Below, piece after piece: positions 41,297-51,247 of a DNA stretch of 51,355 nt. The translations under genes were made by a program, and so were the position numbers. Source of the DNA: Cyanophora paradoxa (lineage: Eukaryota; Glaucocystophyceae; Cyanophorales; Cyanophoraceae). The notes below the pieces were generated by a model. It was not told where the DNA came from and did not search any database. It saw only the letters and a list, made by a program, of their open reading frames with translations. Every line of letters begins with the position of its first letter. The first letter of the stretch is position 1. The DNA is taken from contig QPMI01000538.1 in the NCBI GenBank assembly GCA_004431415.1, forward strand, positions 1-51,355, given 5' to 3'.

Positions 41297-42079
41297 ATGA
41301 CTGATTTGGATGAATTTGTGGCTGGTGAAATGATTAATCCCCCTTTTCGAGTCCTAGCCATTGGTAAATCGGCTACTGGTAAATCAGAAGCTGTAAAGTA
41401 TTGGTTGAAGCAGTTGCATGATGCCAAAAAGATTGATGTTGTATTAGTTGTGAGTGGAACCAGCTTCAATCATTTCTGGGATAAAGTTGCAACATTGCAA
41501 CTGGGAAAATGGGATGCCCCTTACATTGCTAAATTGCTAGATGAAAGGCAAGAGAAAATAGAAAAAGGTGAACCTGTTAACCAGTTATGTGTGGTTCTAG
41601 ATGATTTAATCGATAATGAGATTGTAGACCTAACTCGTGATAAAATTATTGGCTCTCTGTATTCCAGAGGTCGCCATTCGAAAATATCCATTATCTGCAT
41701 CACACAAAAGCTAAGGAAAGTCTCTTCGACTATTCGAGTTAATTCGGACTATGCAATGTTTCTAAGTGCTGCAAATCGCAAAGAACTTGAAGCCATAGAG
41801 GAAGAATACAATATAATGCGAAATAAAGAGGATTTTTACAAGATGTTTGAAGAGTATGTTCACTCCTATCAGTATATTATTTGGTCCTCTGCAAACTACT
41901 CAGTTAAATACTATGTAGATAAAGCTGAGCTTGTGAAAGATTTTCCATTTCCTCGCTTCCACAGGAAGCCAAAAAAGAAAGAAGATGAACTGAAACCTCC
42001 AGAGAAAGAGGAAGCCCCTAAAGAAGTGAAAAGCCAAGTCCATAGCAATAAATTGATGCGATATAAACGCGGTTTATAA
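41297..42079 (+). CDS. Genome-packaging ATPase (FtsK/HerA, A32-like)
   Basis: The protein has 260 residues. The Walker A is GKSATGKS (23-30). The Walker B is LCVVLDD (97-103). The block RGRHSKISIICITQK (124-138), with the sensor Gln137, is diagnostic for the A32-like family that pumps viral DNA into capsids. Arg124 or Arg126 may be the arginine finger. The C-terminus is Lys/Glu/Pro-rich and probably disordered. It follows the capsid gene by 65 bases; AAAGATATACAACA precedes the ATG. The frame is intact and the length is normal for the family. Confidence 0.92.
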   Translation: MTDLDEFVAGEMINPPFRVLAIGKSATGKSEAVKYWLKQLHDAKKIDVVLVVSGTSFNHFWDKVATLQLGKWDAPYIAKLLDERQEKIEKGEPVNQLCVVLDDLIDNEIVDLTRDKIIGSLYSRGRHSKISIICITQKLRKVSSTIRVNSDYAMFLSAANRKELEAIEEEYNIMRNKEDFYKMFEEYVHSYQYIIWSSANYSVKYYVDKAELVKDFPFPRFHRKPKKKEDELKPPEKEEAPKEVKSQVHSNKLMRYKRGL

Positions 42080-42107
42080 AATTATCTCTCATTCTAATAA
42101 AGATACA

Positions 42108-42548
42108 ATGCCTCCCAAACGAAAGATAGGGATCCCAGCTGGGGCTGTTGGCTATTCAGGTGGTGGAAACAATGGATCCATTAATACTGAACCAATGAAA
42201 TTCAATGGTATGAATGAGGTAAAGCCCTCACAACAAGAAGAGGACCCCCTCAATGCTGCCTATGAGGAATCAGTCGATGACAAAGCCCCACAGGCTTCAA
42301 CCAGTGACCAACTCAATATATCACCAGAAGCCTCAAAAATGAAAGCTGTTGCTGAGGGTGCCAGGCGAATTATTGGTGCTGCTGATGATAAAGGTTTAGG
42401 CTTGCAAGATCTATCACTGGCTCGCAAAGGTGAAGGTCTAAGTAAGGAATCAGACAAGGTTATCCAGTCTATGGCTGGTGAAGTCACATATAAGACTGCT
42501 CCCACTCAAAATATTCATCGAATCCCCAAGGCTCAATGGATGAGATGA
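42108..42548 (+). CDS. Hypothetical late protein, 146 residues
   Basis: It starts MPPKRKIGIPAGAVGYSGGG, a basic then Gly-rich N-terminus. An acidic, disordered middle follows, then a helix with KMKAVAEGARRIIGAADD and a basic end (HRIPKAQWMR). No known domain was recognised. The position after the ATPase and the AAAGATACA upstream word suggest a small virion or core protein. Its end overlaps the next small gene. Confidence 0.6.
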   Translation: MPPKRKIGIPAGAVGYSGGGNNGSINTEPMKFNGMNEVKPSQQEEDPLNAAYEESVDDKAPQASTSDQLNISPEASKMKAVAEGARRIIGAADDKGLGLQDLSLARKGEGLSKESDKVIQSMAGEVTYKTAPTQNIHRIPKAQWMR

Positions 42549-42729
42549 CTGCTAAACTTAAAGATCTGGAAGCCAAATCAAGTGCCTTGGAGCAGTATGT
42601 TACTGAGAAGAAAGAGAGAGCTAAGCTAAAGGAGATGCTTCGAAAGGAAGTTATAAAATGGGCATTACTGGTGTCCCAGATAAACAGTTCATTGCTAAGA
42701 AAGAGACCAAATCGATGAGCAAGCAGTAG
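42536..42729 (+). CDS. Short coiled-coil protein, probable one-base break
   Basis: It starts MDEMTAKLKDLEAKSSALE, overlapping the end of the previous gene by 13 bases. A charged coiled coil follows. At AAAATGGG (about 42655) the frame either continues to 42718 or, if one A was lost, continues as MGITGVPDKQFIAKKETKS to 42729. The coiled coil is the only recognisable property. Confidence 0.4.
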
Positions 42730-42734
42730 ATGAA

Positions 42735-43124
42735 ATGAAAACAAAGACCCAGAAGGGAACTATTGAACCTGGTGCCACCAAAGCTGAAGTAGAAAAGGGA
42801 GTAGCCCAACAGTATATAAAAGACGAGTTTGGCTTTAATTTTCTCTGTTTTATTAGAGATATGGACATAATACGAAAGTTCTTCGAGATGTTCAGTCTGC
42901 ATGTGGTGAGCAATTGCCACAGTGGATGTTGTGAGACAACAGTGGAGTTTGAGATGTCAGATAATGAGGATAATGCCTCAGAAGCAAGAGAGAGAAGGAG
43001 GTCTACAGTTTCTGTGGAGTCAATGCCAGCAGACCCCACAGAGTATACATATGAGCAACAGGAGCAACAGGAGTATCCAAGGAGAAGTTCTCTGTCAGCA
43101 GAAAACGTTTTCTCTGGAATATAA
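42735..43124 (+). CDS. Hypothetical protein, 129 residues
   Basis: It starts MKTKTQKGTIEPGATKAEVE, contains a Cys/Phe-rich middle (FGFNFLCFIRDMD; CHSGCCETTVEF) and ends acidic and Ser-rich. Two or more parts could have been separate genes. No family was recognised. A micro-ORF of 20 codons (43125-43187) follows directly. Confidence 0.45.
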   Translation: MKTKTQKGTIEPGATKAEVEKGVAQQYIKDEFGFNFLCFIRDMDIIRKFFEMFSLHVVSNCHSGCCETTVEFEMSDNEDNASEARERRRSTVSVESMPADPTEYTYEQQEQQEYPRRSSLSAENVFSGI

Positions 43125-43201
43125 ATGGAGGACACTATTAGTTTAATCGAGTTTACCAGTGATGAACCTGTTACTGAGGTTCTATAAGACACATTCTAGC
43201 A

Positions 43202-43465
43202 ATGCAGAAACGATATAGAGAGGACCCAGCATATAGAGAGTATAAAAAGCAGCAAGCCTGGCATCCTATTATCGCAGAAAAGCCCAAAAAGAGGAGCAGA
43301 GACCCAGAGGGAGACCGATTAAATATTATTTGCCAACTGAAAGTAGCAATGGACCCCCAGGTCTATAAGATAATTGAGAAAAAGCGGTCTCAGTATGCAA
43401 CTGAGGCAGCTATAAAAATATATACAAAGGAATTGGCTTTATACTTGCAATCAAGTCACAGATAA
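43202..43465 (+). CDS. Small basic hypothetical protein, 87 residues
   Basis: It starts MQKRYREDPAYREYKKQQAW, is rich in Lys/Arg, and has a putative nuclear-type cluster EKPKKRSRDPEGDR. The C-terminal half is helical. DNA binding is possible but unproven. It is convergent with 43456-43677, overlapping by about 10 bases. Confidence 0.5.
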   Translation: MQKRYREDPAYREYKKQQAWHPIIAEKPKKRSRDPEGDRLNIICQLKVAMDPQVYKIIEKKRSQYATEAAIKIYTKELALYLQSSHR

Positions 43466-43677
43466 CTTTTGTAAATATGCTTTTGTTGTTTTTTGTTTGC
43501 ATTCTCAGACACTGAAACAGTTATGTGAATGTTTACTGATCTATTTCTCTTTGGTTTTGTTGCATACATATTGTAACCTTTTAATCTCTGTGACATTTCG
43601 ATATATGCCCCTATATCTCCATGCTTTATGCATTTATCTAACTCAGTCATGGTCATCTCATCAAGAGTCTTTGCCAT
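43456..43677 (-). CDS. Small hypothetical protein, 73 residues
   Basis: It starts MAKTLDEMTMTELDKCIKHG; the acidic N-terminal helix is followed by a basic tail (TKPKRNRSVNIHI). The frame is open upstream to 43890, but that part runs through the TGTCACAGG hairpin, giving an artificial VTPVTPVTP. The ATG at 43677 is therefore preferred. The family is unknown. Confidence 0.45.
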   Translation of the reverse strand: MAKTLDEMTMTELDKCIKHGDIGAYIEMSQRLKGYNMYATKPKRNRSVNIHITVSVSENANKKQQKHIYKSYL

Positions 43678-43744
43678 TTTGTCTTCACTATACACAATCA
43701 AGTAAGCCTTAAGTATTCTTGTCAAATTTTGGTCTTTTTCGATC

Positions 43745-43845
43745 GGTGTCACAGGTGTCACAGGTGTCACAGGTCTATCCCACCGATTTTCAAAATCATT
43801 TTTTATGTTTGACTTTCCCTGGGATGGACCTGTGACACCTGTGAA
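43745..43845. repeat. TGTCACAGG iteron/hairpin element, copy 2
   Basis: The GGTGTCACA units and following GGTCTATCCC are mirrored by GGGATGGACCTGTGACACC. This is the same architecture and orientation as 26861-26962, including the downstream CCAT..CCAGTAAGG. It lies between the convergent late genes and the primase-helicase gene. Confidence 0.8.
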
Positions 43846-43906
43846 CAACACCATTTCCAGTAAGGCTATAAACATTACATATACAATCAATCATTTATCG
43901 TTTTGT

Positions 43907-46213
43907 TTAATATTCAACATCCTCTCCATTGTCTTCTTGAACCCTTGTTATCTTTCGAAGTCCAATGTAGCCCCTTGCTCTGGTTCCATGAATTCGTTTA
44001 ACCTCTGATTTAACATTGAAGATTTCCCTTACTCTTTTCATAACAGATACACATTCAACTTTATCATCTACACTTTTGTATGATCTGTAAATGATATCAC
44101 TGGAAACAAAGTCGTTAGCATTATGTGTAACCTCGAAATTATCTCGAAGCCATTCACCAATCTTGTCATTTTCAGCTATAAAGTTAATTCCCTGTTCAAT
44201 AATCGATTGAGGGGGACTTCTTAAGATCTCTTCAACCTCTTTGTTCTTCCACATATCCAGTAATATCTTCATGTGAGCCATCTTATACTCATCATCATTG
44301 TGAAGAAGTGTGAACAGAGTTGGATCAGCTTTCTTCTGACCAGCTTCAGGCTTCTCTCTGAAAATATTGTTGAATCTCTGGTATGAAAGTCTTCTTTGAA
44401 TTGCGAAGTCTGGTTTATTAATAGTCAAATTGTCATTAGTTGTAATGTAAACTTGAAACATTGGAGTGAGGATAACTGGATCTTTGAACAAGGCTCTCAC
44501 AGTCATTTCATTTCCACCTGTGACCTCCTTAATCTTGGAGATCTGCAGTTTATCACCATCTTCAGCCTCATTACTGAATACAAGTCGCTTTCCAAGGAGT
44601 TTGGCAAGTTCAGGAGTAGCCTCTGATGAGTTCTTTTTAGGCTTAGTCCAATAGGATATTTCGAGAGGGCTGTAATAACGACCAGATATCTGTTTGCAGT
44701 ATTCCTGAACAAGTGATTTACCATTAGCACCAGCACCAGTCCACATATAGAACTTCTGGGATTTAGTTGATCCACTAAGGGCAATTGCAATGGATGCCAG
44801 AAGATACTTTCGCTCTGCTGGATCATCCACAATCTCTTTATAAATCTGATTTAGATGCTCTATTTTCTTGGGGTCTACATTTTCAGTATAGTCATAACCC
44901 ACAGTCTTACTCACCATATCTTCCAGTTTACCCTTTCTGAAAGTCATAGTGGTCAGATCAAATACACCATTTTCGAATCCAATCACATATGGAACAGTGT
45001 CAATCTTCTCAAAGAATTCATCATCATTCAGCAGTGGGACCAAGTCAGTCAGAAGGGATTTGCGAAATCCTGATTGTTTAAGGTTTTTGGCAATGGTCAT
45101 CAATGTTTTGGATCTTTCTTCGAAAGTTGCTTTGTTTTCCTCATCCTTTAAGCTCTTTGACTATAATGCACAGCCCTTCCAAGGTATTGGGGACAACAAG
45201 ACGGCTTATATCTAGGTAAATCTTAAGGTTTGTGTCATCAAGCTCCCAAATCCAGTATCAGTATTGAGTTTGAACCATGACTTTTTGGAGTATCTCCAAG
45301 TGTGTTTCAGAACCTCTTTGCATACTAAACTTACATCATAATGAGCGCCACCTGAACCAGCGGATTTATCTATAAGATTAAAGATATCAGATTGCATTCC
45401 AATGCAGATGAATCGTTTTTTGCAATTTCCACTGTAGCTTGACACAATGTATTTGTTATCATCTCCTTAGCTTTCATAACATACCAGTTATTCGATTCAT
45501 GTGAACCGTTACAGCATGGGCAATTGAGTCCCTTGTTAGCAGCATCAAAGTTAAAGCCAAGTTCAGTTTAGAGATTATATTGGATGCATAAATCCCATAT
45601 CCACCAGCTCTTTGATAATATTGTTTTCCAGTTCATCATATGAGTAGCATTAGCAGTATACTCACTCTTATAGATGTAGTTATCGATAATCCACTTTTGA
45701 AGTCATCAGTAGGCTCATTGAATCACAGGTATCATCCCATGGGAGATCACCAAGCCTTGTTGACACTGGACAAACATTAATTAATCCAGAAGTTCCAGTT
45801 CCAGTGATTGTTTTCAGGTCACTTTTCAAAGCCTTTAAGCCTGGAGCCTTATCGTGATTTTGAGTTTAGTGAACTCCTCAGTCGTTTAAAGTAGACATGA
45901 TAGCCTTTTTTAGTTTTGCCATGGGCTGATTGGCATCAAAGTCATCAGGAACATATCCGGAATTTCTCAAAGTTCTCCTCATCATCAAAGTCAATAACCA
46001 TCATGTTGTCTGAGAGCAGAATGCCCCAAGATACATACTGATTAGTTGCCAGCGCTTCCTCATACTTTTCCCAGGACCAAGCACCTCCCTTATGCTTGAA
46101 AACTGGGTCTTTGCTGTCAGGTTTCACTGGGATAATCATGTTTTGGACAGTTCCTCATCAGAACGAAGCCAGTTAGCGAGCGATTTAATTAACTTGGTCT
46201 GTTTGGCGTTCAT
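43907..46213 (-). CDS. Primase-superfamily 3 helicase, N-terminal half frame-broken
   Basis: The intact C-terminal part (45103-43907, 398 residues) is an SF3/D5-type helicase. Its motifs are Walker A GAGANGKS (123-130), Walker B LVFSNEAED (174-182), motif C VYITTND (218-224), and Arg237/238 as finger. Upstream, pieces of an archaeo-eukaryotic type primase-polymerase domain occur in shifting frames. These are MNAKQTKLIKSLANW (from 46213), MIIPVKPDSKDPVF, WGILLSDNMMVIDFDDEENF with the metal-binding D-x-D, KGYHVYFKR, and a zinc-binding segment CPCCNGSHESNNWYV near 45515. At least five breaks lie between 45.1 and 46.14 kb. The enzyme would prime and unwind viral DNA. An early-type promoter motif precedes it. 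Confidence 0.82.
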
Positions 46214-46225
46214 TTTCAGCGATTG

Positions 46226-46266
46226 GGGTCCTTTTATATATATAGAGATTTTTCTTAAGTAGTTTT
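46226..46266 (-). promoter_or_regulatory. Shared promoter motif upstream of primase-helicase
   Basis: Read on the minus strand this gives ACTTAAGAAAAATCTC, then TATATATATAAAAGGACC. The same order (ACTACTTAAAGAAA.., TCTATATATATAAAAGGAC) precedes the zinc-protein gene at 47544-47583. A related form (TTTAAAGAATTCTC TATATATATTAAGAG) is at 46686-46720. It is a likely early promoter with a TATA core. Confidence 0.6.
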
Positions 46267-46397
46267 GGGTCCCCCAATCATTTTTTGTTGGAAATCGAGA
46301 AAGTATCCCTACGAAATTTATCCACATGATATATCGAGTGGTTTAGATACAAAAAGGATGAATGGGTATTTCAGCGATTAAACAGCATATCCCCAGC

Positions 46398-46680
46398 CTA
46401 GTTATATGCTGGGAAAAATAATTTAGACATGTTTCGATTTCTCCTCGATTGAGTAGGGACATCATACAAATACTTGACAAAGCAGACTGCATTGGCTGCA
46501 TACTTTCGCTGACATGAACTGCAATTTTCATTGTTCTGTAGGTATCATCGGTTTGATATAGATCTCTAAGCTGTGTGGCTATTTTTTTCGTTAAACTTTT
46601 TGATTTGAGCCTTACCTTTTTCAGTTTGCTGGTATCTCTTCATAGCTCTCTTCTGGGCTTCACTGATGGCATTTTTCCTC
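46398..46680 (-). pseudogene. Small basic protein gene, frame-broken
   Basis: Pieces in different frames make one plausible protein. They are AISEAQKRAMKRYQQTEKGK near 46660, IATQLRDLYQTDDTYRTMKI near 46550, and RKYAANAVCFVKYLYDVP ending ..MSKLFFPAYN at 46398. KRYQQTEKGK-like repeats occur in small viral basic proteins. At least two single-base breaks are needed. A promoter motif directly upstream supports a real gene. Function is unknown. Confidence 0.4.
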
Positions 46681-46685
46681 TGTCT

Positions 46686-46720
46686 CTCTTAATATATATA
46701 GAGAATTCTTTAAATCATTT
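46686..46720 (-). promoter_or_regulatory. Shared promoter motif upstream of the small basic gene
   Basis: On the minus strand it reads ATTTAAAGAATTCTC followed by TATATATATTAAGAGAGA. It is the most diverged of the three copies. Confidence 0.5.
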
Positions 46721-46727
46721 TTGTTCT

Positions 46728-47542
46728 CTAACCTCTTTGTCCAAATCGCTCAATATACATAAGTTTGAAATGCTTACCTAGCAATGCTACAAATGGTTCG
46801 ATTTCCAAGGTCTCCCATGTTTTCTTGTCCTTATTCCATCTGCAATCTAATCCTTTTGCGATATCTTTTTTAAGATAAGGCACCTGAAACCCAGCAACCA
46901 ATGTATTTGTTGTACTGAGTTCTGCATACATTTCAATCAATGCAGATCTGCCCTCTCTGAACCTCTCTATATCATCTCTGCGAAGATTATCCATTTTCGG
47001 AATAAATTGGTTGCACCAAATCAGGAAAAGATTAACTGCATGTTTATTCCTTGCTCTTTCTTGTTCTAATTCTCTCTGTCTTCGCTCTCTTTCTTCTAAT
47101 TCAAGCTGCCTCTTTCGAGCTTCCTCTTGTTTTTCAAGTTCTCTTTTTCTTTCCAGTTCTTCTTGCTTTAAAGCGATTCTGCACTTATTACAGAAATTAT
47201 CCTTTCGGTTTTTATGCCGATCTCCACATCTTTCACATATATCTTGACCTCTGGCACCCTTCGGAATAAATCGTAAAATGCAGCAATTCCCAACAATGAC
47301 CACAATCTTTTATTAACATGCAGAATATAGCATTGCTCTTTAATTGGATGATCACAGGCGCAATGCTCAGACTCTGGAGGCAGGTCATAGTCACTTAATC
47401 CATATTTTGCAAGCTTTGCCCAAAGAGGGAGCGGTTTCCTGTTACTTCCAAGAGCAACATAATCATTGAAGTTATCAGATCCACAAAGCAACATTAAAGC
47501 CGCTTTGAGCTTTTCCAGGCAATACGATTTCTTCTCTGCCAT
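46728..47542 (-). CDS. Zinc-binding protein with C-terminal DUF5710-like segment, one frame break
   Basis: The two frames 47542-47168 and 47303-46728 join near 47310 into about 270 residues. The N-terminal part ends CACDHPIKEQCYILHVNK, then after the break VIVGNCCILRFIPK. Next come CERCGDRHKNRKDNFCNKC, a pattern (CxC..HPI..CYI.N...VG.CCI.RF..C..C...HKNRKDN.C..C) seen in uncharacterised proteins of large eukaryotic DNA viruses. A long charged coiled coil follows. The end, VPYLKKDIAKGLDCRWNKDK, resembles the DUF5710 module that often accompanies replication or repair proteins. It is probably a nucleic-acid-binding early protein. The role is not known. Confidence 0.6.
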
Positions 47543-47543
47543 T

Positions 47544-47583
47544 GTCCTTTTATATATATAGAAGATATTTCTTTAAGTAGTTT
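47544..47583 (-). promoter_or_regulatory. Shared promoter motif upstream of the zinc-protein gene
   Basis: On the minus strand it reads ACTACTTAAAGAAATATC, then TTCTATATATATAAAAGGAC, ending only one or two bases from the ATG at 47542. It is almost identical to the motif at 46226-46266. Confidence 0.6.
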
Positions 47584-47651
47584 TCATCAAATTTTGTGTT
47601 CAGAATTCCCCATTTAAAACCTCTCCTTTTAGTAGGAACAAGTTAGGAACT

Positions 47652-50600
47652 ATGCCCCGAATTAGCAACAGACTCATTAGAGAGAAGAAATGGGAACTCA
47701 TGGGATTACTGGGAACACTGTATGCAGCCCATGAAATCACAGAGGCTGAATATGACCGGGAAATCGGATTTATTTCAAGGGGCAGACCCACTTTAGCAAA
47801 ATTAACCAGAAAAGCCAATAACCTCTATGACAAAGTTGAGACTCTTGATGAACTCGATCGCCTGAGGCAAATAGAACCAGAGGCAGAAGATGGAACAGCC
47901 ATGAATGAATTATATCGCTGGCTCACATACAGAGCCAGAAGGGAAGTTGTTGTTAGATGTGATTGAATATTTAGATAGAATTGCAACCTCTCTACCAAAA
48001 CGTTTAAGGATAGTCTGGATCAATTCAGGGCAATCAAAGTTCGCTTGTCGTTTATCTGCAAGTTCGTAAAAGTCAGCAATCCACAGGTTTGGATATCGAA
48101 ATACATTTACAGCGATTATTTTGTATTAACCAAATCGAGAAATATTCGAACTGAGCTGAATAAAGCAGCCCAAATGTGTCAGGAACAGATGAATGTTGTT
48201 GATAGCTATCGATTGGAGAGAATCGAAATGCTAAGAGTTGCTATTATGAGTTATGCCCCAACTGGTGGCTGCTATGTTAAAACACCAGAATCAATTGCAG
48301 CCAAGAGAGCCACAGTGAATATTCGAAATATTGATGATTCTTGCTTTGAAAATGCCATTTTGGCATGGATCCATAGGAAAGATGTAAATTCCCACAAGAG
48401 AAGTGAGCTTACACAATATCGCAAATGGAAATACTCACCAACCACATACAATCCTTTGGCTCTCAATTTCGACAATATCCCATTCCCTGTTCCTTGTGAT
48501 GCTGAAATCATTGATAAATTCGAATCTCAAAATGCAGGCATCAGCATAAACATATTTGGAATGGATGGAGATGTTATATATCCCTACATCAATCCAGCAA
48601 CCCAGGCAGAAAGCAAAAGATTAATCTAATGCTCATTCATGATGATGAAGGGAATGGTCACTATATTACAATCATGTCCCTTTCAAGACTTCTCAGAGTT
48701 GCCCTTGATAAAACCAAGGATCAAAAGTTACACTACTGTGATACATGCTTATCTCGATTCAGGTCTGAGGCTAAACTCACTGCTCATGTGGACTCAAACA
48801 GATGCATTGATTGGAGACTCTCAAAGGGAATCACCCTAACCTGAACCACCATAGAGTTTGGACTGAAAAACCTCAGGAAAACTGTCTGGCTTCCTGTTGT
48901 GGTTTACTGCAAGATTGAACATAGAAGCATCCCCATTGATGCATCGAAATCCAAGAGGGAAGTCTCAGCAGTCAACCTAGAATAGTCACTGGGGCAGATG
49001 TTCAGATTTTCGATTTGAGGGCAGGATCCAATGGGAGGTCTGTTTGAATGCTTGGAGTCCAAAGCAAGAGAGCTAATCGATTTCCTGTTCACCAATATTC
49101 CCATGAATGAACTCACAGATGAGCAAAAGGCTATTTACAGAGCTACAAACACTGTTACCTTTGCAGTGAGAGGTTCACCAAGGAAAACTTCAAATGCAGG
49201 GATCATGATCACCACACAGGTAATTACATTGCTCCTGCATGCAGAAACTGCAATCTCCATAGGAGAATCTCAAAGCAAACAAAGTAGCAGTGGTTGTTGA
49301 CCAAATGGATGACTGTGGGACATTCATTTTCAGAAAAATAGCAGGCATGGGTGATAAAAAGCGAATCGAAATCCTTTCGAAAAACTTTGATCAATACCTT
49401 TCATTGCAATGGGGTCTTTACAAGTTCATTGATGCAAGTAATTTATGGACTTTGGGGCTGCTGATGTAGATGAGTTAATGAGCAAATTCCAGGCTTTCAG
49501 AAGGCTTTCACACTCAGTATATGGATTGGACCCAGTTCATTATGTATCTGCACCTGGGTTATCTTGGGATGCTATGCTTAGGACCACCAAGGCAAAAATA
49601 GAGCTTATAAGTGATGTAGAGCAATACGAATTTGTTGAGAGGGGAATCAGGGGTGGCTTTGCAACAATGCCTTGTAGGTATGCTGAGGCTGATGGTGAGA
49701 ACTCCCATATAATGCTGTTTGATGCTAACAACTTGTATGGCTACTGTTTGAGTCAGCCAATCCAGTTGGTGATTTTAGATGGGAGACCGAATTCAACCCA
49801 CAAGATAACAGATCCAGTTTCCTGGAAGTTGATCTGGATTACCCAATTAGGCTATATCTAGACCACAGTGATTTCCCCCTAATTATTAACAAGAAAATAG
49901 TAGAATATGCGAATTATCACAATATCAAAAGAGCCTATTAGATCTCTCAGGAGAAGAGCTTGATAAGACCCCTAAGCTAACTGCAACCTTTGGTTCTGTG
50001 ACCAACTATGTGATTTCTGAGCCTCTTCTACAGTATCTGTTGGACAAAGGGGTGAAACTAAAGAAGGTTCACAGGGTCCTATCATTTACTGTGGCTCCTG
50101 TAATGAAACCCTACATTGAGCTGAATACTGAGATGAGAAGGAAAGCAGTGAATAAATTCGAGGCTGATTTCTATAAACTCATGAATAACTCAATCTATGG
50201 GAAATGCATTGAATCTTGCAGAGGTAGATCTGTGGTTAAGATTGCAAACAGTGAGAAACTGTTTATGAAATATGCAGCCTCTCCCATTGGTGAAATCAAC
50301 AAGTCCCATAAACGAAAAAGCAGTTGCCTTTGAGTTTTACACAAAGCATGTGAAGCTAGATAAGCCAGTTGCTATTGGGGCTTATGTTTGGATGCAGCCA
50401 AACTGCATAACTACAAGTTCTTCTATGATACTGTAAGGTCCCAATGGACAAAGCAAAGTTACTATTCCATGATACTGACTCCTTGTCTATATATGAATCT
50501 AAGACCCTCAAAAAGATAGGAATATATCTTTATGCATTGGACCTAGGGGGGTCTAACAGAATGACCCCAGGTAAATACAAAAATGAAATGCCTGGCTCTG

Positions 50601-50878
50601 CTATATTGGAGTATGTGGGTCTGAGAGCTAAAGTTTACAGTTTCAGAACTGCTGAGATTGAGAGGAGTAAGCTCTCTGGGACTTCAACTGAGGAACTCCA
50701 ATTTAATGATTTTAAACAGTGTTTATTTGCAGGTATCAGCAAGACTGTGACTGCAAAGCAGAAGAGAAGGGCAGATCACACAATAATAGATACTGTGAGT
50801 AGAAGGGTTGCCCTAAACTGCTTTGATGCAAAGAGATACATCTTACCAGATGGTATTAATTCTGTTCCTTTTAATTAA
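47652..50878 (+). CDS. pPolB: Protein-primed family B DNA polymerase, multiply frame-broken
   Basis: About 3.2 kb encodes roughly 1075 residues, usual for polinton polymerases. Landmarks in order are SLDQFRAIKVRLSF near 48020, NIRNIDDSCFENAILAWIH near 48320, FPVPCDAEIIDKFESQNAGI near 48485, HYITIMSLSRLL near 48660, and a C2H2-like YCDTCLSRFRSEAKLTAH near 48740. An HNH-like zinc segment CYLCSERFTKENFKCRDHDHH near 49155 follows. Polymerase motif A is FDANNLYG near 49720, motif B NNSIYGK near 50185, and motif C HDTDSL near 50470. The C-terminus is KRYILPDGINSVPF. At least eight breaks separate the pieces, several explained by one missing base. The first 315 bases (MPRISNRLIREKKWELMG) may be its N-terminus or a small separate gene. 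This polymerase starts synthesis from a terminal protein, implying linear ends. Confidence 0.85.
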
Positions 50879-50881
50879 GAG

Positions 50882-51247
50882 ATGCCAGCAACTGGAAGAA
50901 TAGTTAGAAGAACCACTGAGCAACTGCAAGGTAACCTCTGCCTATCACATTCCAAAGGAGGAAAAGGGGAATCTCGAATTGTTCAAAAAGTCAGAATGAA
51001 AGAGCTTGTCCCAGTAGAGATCCCAGTTGCTATTGCAGTGAAAGAAACCAGCAAGATTGCCAAGAGATTCTATGATGTGAGAACTGGTTACAAAGGGCTT
51101 CAAGCTATGAGGGCTGAGTTACCTGATGAATCCTATAAGCAGTTGCAAGAGTTCTATAAAAACAAGAAGTTGTTCAGATCAATGCACCTGCTATATCTAG
51201 GAAGAGAGATCCCATGGTCAATTAGGCAACCCTTGATACCTATGTGA
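50882..51247 (+). CDS. Hypothetical protein downstream of the polymerase, 121 residues
   Basis: It starts MPATGRIVRRTTEQLQGN, 3 bases after the polymerase stop, and is basic overall. A central part reads VPVEIPVAIAVKETSKIAKR, and the C-terminal helices end REIPWSIRQPLIPM. The frame is intact. No domain was recognised. The tight spacing suggests co-transcription with the polymerase. Confidence 0.5.
   Translation: MPATGRIVRRTTEQLQGNLCLSHSKGGKGESRIVQKVRMKELVPVEIPVAIAVKETSKIAKRFYDVRTGYKGLQAMRAELPDESYKQLQEFYKNKKLFRSMHLLYLGREIPWSIRQPLIPM

Noticed and set aside
43678-43890. Coding extension of the 73-residue gene (VTPVTPVTP segment)
   Set aside because: The segment is the translated iteron-hairpin. 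The other copy of the element is in a different frame, so it is not protein-conserved.
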